39,450 nt of DNA. Origin: JAJTFA01 sp044351265 (GTDB lineage: Bacteria; Bacteroidota; Bacteroidia; UKL13-3). Of the stretch, positions 34,759 through 39,450 are shown piece by piece. The translations under genes were made by a program, and so were the position numbers. Positions within the stretch are counted from its first letter, which is position 1. Each line of letters opens with the position of its first letter. The stretch is taken from the NCBI GenBank assembly GCA_044351265.1, contig JBILGC010000016.1, positions 1-39,450 of the forward strand. Reading direction: 5' to 3'. The notes beneath the pieces are model-generated. The model saw nothing but the letters and a program-made list of their open reading frames with translations. It was not told where the DNA came from and did no database searches.

Positions 34759-36303
34759 TTACTTTTTGTAAACGTGTATCCAAGACTTAGGATCTATTTC
34801 GGCCCTTACTTTTCTCATTACCCTGAGAGCGTCTCGCTTGTTAGGGGTACTAATGACACATACTCGCAAAATTCTTGAATTATTAGTGCTTCTAAAAACC
34901 GCTGCATCATAACCTTTAGAGCGAAGTTTATTCCGATAAATCAATGCAAATTTGGATGAGGTATATGCACCTACAACCACGTTGTATATATCAATGGGTG
35001 CAGTAATTTCATTTATACTGTTCAAATCAGAAGAAGAAGAAGAAGAAACTATGGTATCATTTCTAGTAGAGTTTGATTCCTGTTCCTTAGATTTATTCAT
35101 TGTGCCAACATTATCATTCTGTTTCTCAACAGCACCTATAGAATTCCTAATGGATTTATCAACCGAAGATTTGCTAGTAATACTCTGACTATTGGTGTTA
35201 GATGGGGTTGATTTATCGATAGTAGTTCCAGGTGCAACAATCACCGGTTTATTCACTTGAGTGAAATCAGGCTTTGGGGTTACGGAATCTTTTTTACTAG
35301 GTTTATCCTTTGGCTTCGTCTGCTGCTCAGTAGGAATTGGCATTTTATTCAACCTATCTAAAATCACCTGATTTTGCTGTTTAAGGAGTTCAACATCTGA
35401 AGTAACGTTCTTCATTTGGTCTTTAACTGCTCCCATATCCTTATTAATGGAGTCAATCTGCTTACGCAAAAAATCTATTTCTGATTTCTGTGCTTTATTT
35501 TGCTCCTGAATTGACTGGTTCACTGCTATCAGTCGACTGATGCTATCCTTACTGTAAATAACAAAATTACCATCTTCATCAACTGGCTGGCCATTGCGTT
35601 TTTCAATATCAGGGATGTAAATTCTATTCTTAAGAATCACATTATTCCATTCTATGTGTTGTTTCTGAGATTTCGCACTGAATTTATAATTAATTCCTAC
35701 GGCACTTAGTAAAAAAGCATCGTTTATTTTATCAGTAGGAATTCCATCTAAAAACCATGTTTGAGTAAGATTGTAATAAGCTGATAGGACAAGGTCAAGT
35801 TGAGGATTAATGTAGTGCCTGAGAGCCAAACCTGCATAAGAGGAGAAAAAATTGAAAGTATAGTTTTTATTATTGTCAATATTCCTATACGCAATTACAT
35901 CTGATTGAACTCGACCAAAGCCTACAACCAAGTAAGGATTTGTTCTTTTAAAAAATGGTCTCAATCCTAGGAATCTTTCCAAATTTAATTGCCCATTTAT
36001 TGAGTAGTAAAGAAAACTATTTGAATAAGACTTGTAATTCATCACATCATCAGGAATCTGGAAAGTTTCTCTTGGAACCTGACTTCCATTTAAAGAGCCA
36101 CCATAAAGTAAACACTGAACAGATAAATCTTTAGATATGCTATATCTAACACCTAAACCTCCAAAAGTTGATAAATCTGAAGGAATAGAAGCGAAAGTAA
36201 TAGGTATACCACCTGTAAAGTCTGCACTAAATCTAGTATTTTGCCCAAAAGAACTAAGGGCAAAAAATAGAAACGAGCATAATGAAGAAATGAAGTATTT
36301 CAT
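34759..36303 (-). CDS. Outer-membrane barrel / coiled-coil / SPOR-domain protein
   Basis: 514 residues. Signal peptide 1-20 (ALSSFG). Residues 22-208 look like an eight-to-ten-strand outer-membrane barrel: alternating polar/hydrophobic strands, Gly-rich turns and an aromatic-ended strand (VGINYKFSA). Residues 253-320 are a long coiled coil (IQEQNKAQKSEIDFLRKQID and following). Residues 321-435 are a Lys/Ser/Thr/Pro-rich linker with six consecutive Ser at 420-425. Residues 437-514 match the SPOR fold (YNVVVGAYTSSKFALIYRNK, KGYDAAVFRS, LRVCVIS, ending SWIHVYKK). SPOR domains bind peptidoglycan stripped of stem peptides, so this would tie the outer membrane to the wall, perhaps at division sites. 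Seen: domain order. Inferred: location and role. Single-gene unit with its own terminator. Confidence 0.75.
   Translation of the reverse strand: MKYFISSLCSFLFFALSSFGQNTRFSADFTGGIPITFASIPSDLSTFGGLGVRYSISKDLSVQCLLYGGSLNGSQVPRETFQIPDDVMNYKSYSNSFLYYSINGQLNLERFLGLRPFFKRTNPYLVVGFGRVQSDVIAYRNIDNNKNYTFNFFSSYAGLALRHYINPQLDLVLSAYYNLTQTWFLDGIPTDKINDAFLLSAVGINYKFSAKSQKQHIEWNNVILKNRIYIPDIEKRNGQPVDEDGNFVIYSKDSISRLIAVNQSIQEQNKAQKSEIDFLRKQIDSINKDMGAVKDQMKNVTSDVELLKQQNQVILDRLNKMPIPTEQQTKPKDKPSKKDSVTPKPDFTQVNKPVIVAPGTTIDKSTPSNTNSQSITSKSSVDKSIRNSIGAVEKQNDNVGTMNKSKEQESNSTRNDTIVSSSSSSDLNSINEITAPIDIYNVVVGAYTSSKFALIYRNKLRSKGYDAAVFRSTNNSRILRVCVISTPNKRDALRVMRKVRAEIDPKSWIHVYKK
35029..35047 (+). repeat. Trinucleotide microsatellite (AGA), about six copies
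   Basis: AGA repeats run without interruption over 19 bases, inside the linker of the barrel/SPOR gene, where they encode six serines in a row on the minus strand. Length changes would add or remove whole Ser codons and leave the reading frame intact. Confidence 0.85.
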
Positions 36304-36467
36304 TATATTACCGCGGTATAATAAATTTAGTAAAATCGAACAAAATTACACATTTAATATATAAGCACCAACCGCCTATTGTGTAAGACAATGGGATTTT
36401 ATATCCATATTGAAGCCTAAACTCATCTAATTTAAACATAAATAATTGATTAACTGATATTTAAATT

Positions 36468-36959
36468 ATGACTAAGATCATCTATACCATAATTGTGGAA
36501 AATACAAGAAGCGCCCAGAATATTGGAGCAATCTTCAGAAGTGCGGATGCATTTGCCTGTGATAGCATTATTTTAACGGGAATATCTGCCACACCTCCAC
36601 ACAAGGATATTCTTAAGACCGCTCTTGGGGCAACCCTGTCGGTAAATTGGCAATATTTGAACAACATTAAGGATGCCATTGAATTATTAAGAACCAATGG
36701 ATACAGGATTATTGCCATAGAGCAAACTCCAGGTGCAACCTTGCTTCAAGAAGTTAATTTTGGTAATTACCCTAAACAGGCGTTTATTGTTGGAAATGAA
36801 GTTGAAGGCATTTCTCATGAGGCAATCAGTTTATGTGATGAGGTAATTGAAATACCGCAAGCCGGGGTGAAAAAGTCTATAAATGTTGCCATAGCAGCCT
36901 CAATTGTTATGTGGAGTTGTTTTAAACATAATCTAAGCTCAACGAAACAGCCCGTCTAG
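36468..36959 (+). CDS. SpoU-family (TrmH-like) RNA 2'-O-methyltransferase
   Basis: 163 residues, a minimal SPOUT knot fold without extension domains. Motif 1 is VENTRSAQNIGAIFRSADAF with the catalytic Asn and Arg, motif 2 is AFIVGNEVEGIS, and motif 3 is EIPQAGVKKSINVAIAASIV. It transfers methyl from SAM to a ribose 2'-OH of tRNA or rRNA. The short length resembles TrmL-type enzymes, but the target base cannot be decided from sequence. Divergent from the barrel/SPOR gene (164-base gap, AT-rich, no site I can support) and convergent with bshC, 29 bases apart. Confidence 0.9.
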   Translation: MTKIIYTIIVENTRSAQNIGAIFRSADAFACDSIILTGISATPPHKDILKTALGATLSVNWQYLNNIKDAIELLRTNGYRIIAIEQTPGATLLQEVNFGNYPKQAFIVGNEVEGISHEAISLCDEVIEIPQAGVKKSINVAIAASIVMWSCFKHNLSSTKQPV

Positions 36960-36988
36960 ATTTCTTAAGAAACCTGGATACTTGGTAT

Positions 36989-38587
36989 CTAATCATCTAA
37001 AATATTACGAATGCATGGCTTTTCGGTAAATGGCAATTCCATTAAATAGCTTACCAAATGAGGAGATTGCAGCTGCAACGCAAGAAAACTCTCGGAACGC
37101 TCTGCTAATGCTCCTTGAGGTAATAAAGATTGACGAATCTTAAGCAACTTTTCTGTCTCAGAAGACAAGGAATCTTTCCTCAATTGAATCACTCTTTTAA
37201 CTATATTGGTTAAATACTTGTCCTGTTCGCTCTTCCATTTAATTAAATCAGAGCCAAGTCCGGAATCAATTGCCTTGGCTTTATCAATTAAGACTTGCAT
37301 TAGCTGTAATATTTCACCCGAATCAGATTCTACTGCGTTATCTGAGTTCCTAACTCTGACAAAATGATCGATGAGCTGGTTTTCCGGCTGAAGCAAATCT
37401 ATCACCATTAAGCCCATTTTGGATAACTTACCTACCAACCCCTTACCTGATAAGATAAACGATTCTCTAAGATGAAGTACCGGAAGAGGAATCTGATTGT
37501 ATTCAAAAATACTTTTGAGTTGAAGCCAGTAAGAGATTTCACCCGGGCCTCCCACATACGCTAAATTTGGCAAAATACATTCCTGATACAACGGTCTCAT
37601 TACAACATTCGGACTGAAACGTTCTGGGTACTCAGCAATTTCTTGAAGTATTTCATCTTCGCTGATTACCTTTACTCTGTCTCCTATTACATACTCACCA
37701 TTTTCATGCTTTATCAAATTACGTCCTTGTTCTGATATATAAAAAAAATTGATTTCCCTGCCATTCACCTGAGGCTTATAATTTGGTTTAAGCCTCAAAT
37801 TGGCTTGTTTAAGTTGTTCGAAATTTTGCCGCGTTGTGATGTCATTAATTATTATTTGGCCAAACTCGTTCTTGAATACCCTATTGTCCGGCTCAACAAT
37901 TACTAAACCATACTGCTCATAGTAATTATGAAAGTAATTTAAGGTTGCTTGTGCCAGATTTCTAGCATTTAAATAACTTTTAAAACAGTCATCAAGAATG
38001 CGCTTTTGTTCATCGCCTCTTGCCAAAAGAAGAATTTCATTAAACACTTCTTCAATCCCTTCTAAATCTAATCTGCCAACCGGCTGCTGTCTGGTGTTCT
38101 TATCCCACGTAAAGGTTTTACCAAACAGTTTAACATGGTTTACTTCGGCAAAGTCATGATCTTCTGATGCCATCCAAAACACTGGCACAAAATTACAATC
38201 TTGATATCTTTGCTTGAGTTGCGAAGCCAATTTGATGACAGACTGAATTTTGAAATGAACATACATGGGTCCGCCTAACAAACAAAGCTGATGACCTGTT
38301 GTGATGGTAAAAGTTTTACTGTTGTTTAGCCGGGTAATATTTTGTTTGACTGCTGAAGTATCTTCAAGCTCAACCCCAAAATGCTCGTAAGTTTTGAGTA
38401 ACTCTTGGGTCAGTGTCCTTCTTTTTTCAGCTGAGAAATTTGATTTTATTTTAATCACATCGGCATATGAATCTATAACCGGCTTGTGCGCATAGAAAGG
38501 CATTAGAAACGGACTACCTTCCATATAATCGCAAACGATTTCAGGAAACTGATTGCTTTCTCTTATGCCAATTTCTTCAACTTTCAA
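36989..38587 (-). CDS. bshC: Putative cysteine ligase of bacillithiol synthesis (BshC)
   Basis: 532 residues, the usual BshC length. Family segments: GSPFLMPFYAHKP near the N-terminus, ITTGHQLCLLGGPMYVHFKI (nucleotide-binding region of the Rossmann core), FVPVFWMASEDHDFAEVNHV, and the long coiled-coil region preceding the C-terminus. It performs the last step of bacillithiol synthesis, adding cysteine to glucosaminyl-malate. bshA and bshB are not in the window. It starts 13 bases after the rimO stop and is probably cotranscribed with it. Confidence 0.93.
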   Translation of the reverse strand: MKVEEIGIRESNQFPEIVCDYMEGSPFLMPFYAHKPVIDSYADVIKIKSNFSAEKRRTLTQELLKTYEHFGVELEDTSAVKQNITRLNNSKTFTITTGHQLCLLGGPMYVHFKIQSVIKLASQLKQRYQDCNFVPVFWMASEDHDFAEVNHVKLFGKTFTWDKNTRQQPVGRLDLEGIEEVFNEILLLARGDEQKRILDDCFKSYLNARNLAQATLNYFHNYYEQYGLVIVEPDNRVFKNEFGQIIINDITTRQNFEQLKQANLRLKPNYKPQVNGREINFFYISEQGRNLIKHENGEYVIGDRVKVISEDEILQEIAEYPERFSPNVVMRPLYQECILPNLAYVGGPGEISYWLQLKSIFEYNQIPLPVLHLRESFILSGKGLVGKLSKMGLMVIDLLQPENQLIDHFVRVRNSDNAVESDSGEILQLMQVLIDKAKAIDSGLGSDLIKWKSEQDKYLTNIVKRVIQLRKDSLSSETEKLLKIRQSLLPQGALAERSESFLALQLQSPHLVSYLMELPFTEKPCIRNILDD

Positions 38588-38600
38588 TTTTTTAATTGGT

Positions 38601-39450
38601 TTAGGAAACTACCTCTCCATATAAATCAAAATCTTCTGCCTCAGTAATTTTCACTTGAGCAAAATCGCCTATGCGGGCATAGTTATCTTTGGCACTTACC
38701 AAAACTTCATTGTCAACTTCAGGCGAATCAAATTCGGTTCTACCTACAAAAAAGCCATTTTCTTTTCTATCAAAAAGTACCTTAAAGTTTTTACCTACTT
38801 TACTTTTATTAATCTGATTGGAAATACCCTGCTGCATATCCATAACCATAGCTGCTCTCTCTTCTTTCACTTCCTGTGGTATGCTGTCTGCCAATGTTCC
38901 TGCATACGTGCCTTCCTCATGCGAGTATGTAAAAATACCCAATCGGTCAAATTTATTATGCTCTACAAACCTTATCATATCTTCAAAATCCTGCTCGGTC
39001 TCACCCGGATGTCCTGCGATCAATGTGGTTCTAATGGCAATTCCCGGAACTTTTTCTCGTATACTATCAACCACCTCTTGTGTGCGTTTTGCGGTTATCC
39101 CACGCCTCATAATTTTTAGCATATTATCGCTGGCATGCTGCAATGGAATATCAATGTACTTGCAAATATTATCTCGCTCGCTAATAACATCCAATGCATC
39201 CATTGGAAATTGAGAGGGGTAAGCATAATGCAATCTTATCCAATCCGCACCTTCTATATCAGAAATACGTTTGAGTAAATCAGACAGTTTGCGCTCTCCG
39301 TAAAGATCTATACCATAATACGTACTATCCTGTGCAATAAGCAAAATTTCCTTGGTGCCGCGCTTAACCAAACCTTTTACCTCCTGCTCTATTTGTTCAA
39401 ATGATTTGGATACATGCTTGCCGCGCATAATTGGAATGGCACAAAAAGAA
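38601..39450 (-). CDS. rimO: Ribosomal protein S12 methylthiotransferase RimO, C-terminal part
   Basis: Partial: the frame runs open through the right edge of the window, so the start is outside. The first visible residues are SFCAIPIMRGKHVSK, the end of the radical-SAM motif CxxxCxxC, so only the third cluster Cys is seen; the internal ATG at 39426-39428 is not the start. Then LIAQDSTYYGIDLYG, IRLHYAYPSQFP, YIDIPLQHASDNMLKIMRRG, and TTLIAGHPGETEQDF (RimO/MiaB family). The C-terminus is a TRAM domain (VLFDRKENGFFVGRTEFDSPEVDNEVLV). IPIMRG and IDIPLQHAS favour RimO over MiaB. It methylthiolates Asp in ribosomal protein S12. First of a pair with bshC. Confidence 0.93.
   Translation of the reverse strand, partial: SFCAIPIMRGKHVSKSFEQIEQEVKGLVKRGTKEILLIAQDSTYYGIDLYGERKLSDLLKRISDIEGADWIRLHYAYPSQFPMDALDVISERDNICKYIDIPLQHASDNMLKIMRRGITAKRTQEVVDSIREKVPGIAIRTTLIAGHPGETEQDFEDMIRFVEHNKFDRLGIFTYSHEEGTYAGTLADSIPQEVKEERAAMVMDMQQGISNQINKSKVGKNFKVLFDRKENGFFVGRTEFDSPEVDNEVLVSAKDNYARIGDFAQVKITEAEDFDLYGEVVS

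Noticed and set aside
36307..36318. Palindrome TACCGCGGTA just upstream of the barrel/SPOR start codon.
   Set aside because: Only ten bases pair and the flanks do not extend it; too short to call a regulatory site.
36961..36989. Palindrome TTTCTTAAGAAA and a five-base GATAC/GTATC hairpin between the SpoU gene and bshC.
   Set aside because: Short, AT-rich and without T-runs; not convincing as a terminator for either gene.

Overview
The window looks like chromosomal DNA of a free-living Bacteroidota bacterium, AT-rich (about 40% GC by eye). The signs are: a secreted M36 protease ending in a type IX secretion (T9SS) sorting domain; two PD40-propeller/OmpA proteins of PorE-like layout; the DUF3098-uppP-truB neighbourhood; BshC of bacillithiol synthesis; the GNAT-nitrilase fusion; and repeated TAnnTTTG boxes, the Bacteroidota -7 promoter element, just upstream of start codons. 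Almost everything is housekeeping or cell-envelope content. I see no insertion sequence, prophage, CRISPR array, toxin-antitoxin pair or obvious defence island.

Layout. 1-2489 (minus): start of an outer-membrane barrel protein cut by the window edge, a PD40/OmpA protein, and a DUF6580-like membrane protein with its terminator. 2711-5608 (plus): a two-domain M16 zinc protease, facing dnaN (minus) across a back-to-back terminator pair. 7138-12378 (plus): a TPR/propeller/CRD/OmpA protein, an unrecognised exported protein, kdsD and lysA. 12383-14298 (minus): LysM-M23 endopeptidase, with ribF upstream of it and overlapping it by one base. 14448-19159 (plus): lepA with terminator, folD, a short-chain dehydrogenase, an apparently frameshifted small membrane gene, and queE. 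19156-21817 (minus): ftsX, DUF3098, uppP, truB in operon order. 21897-23862 (minus): dapD then a GT4 glycosyltransferase. 23957-25489 (plus): GNAT-nitrilase fusion, divergent from dapD across a 10-bp inverted repeat. 25567-28149 (minus): M36 protease. 28346-31954 (minus): dihydroorotase, an MFS transporter, free-Met-R-sulfoxide reductase, a small lipoprotein, tRNA-Leu and tRNA-Gly. 32040-36303 (minus): mutS and a barrel/coiled-coil/SPOR protein. 36468-36959 (plus): SpoU methyltransferase. 36989-39450 (minus): bshC and rimO, the latter cut by the window end.

How the genes fit together. Envelope construction dominates: dapD and lysA (diaminopimelate/lysine), uppP (lipid carrier recycling), ftsX and the M23 protein (wall hydrolysis), kdsD (Kdo precursor for LPS), a glycosyltransferase, and three proteins predicted to bind peptidoglycan from the outer membrane (two by OmpA domains, one by SPOR). 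A second theme is translation and RNA modification: lepA, truB, queE, rimO, a SpoU methyltransferase and two tRNAs. A third is replication and repair (dnaN, mutS) with redox housekeeping (bshC, fRMsr).

No clear new system stands out. The most useful leads are the barrel-coiled-coil-SPOR protein, the PorE-like pair, the dihydroorotase with an altered metal-binding motif, the frameshifted small gene after the dehydrogenase, and two notable inverted repeats (23879-23905 and 25507-25543).
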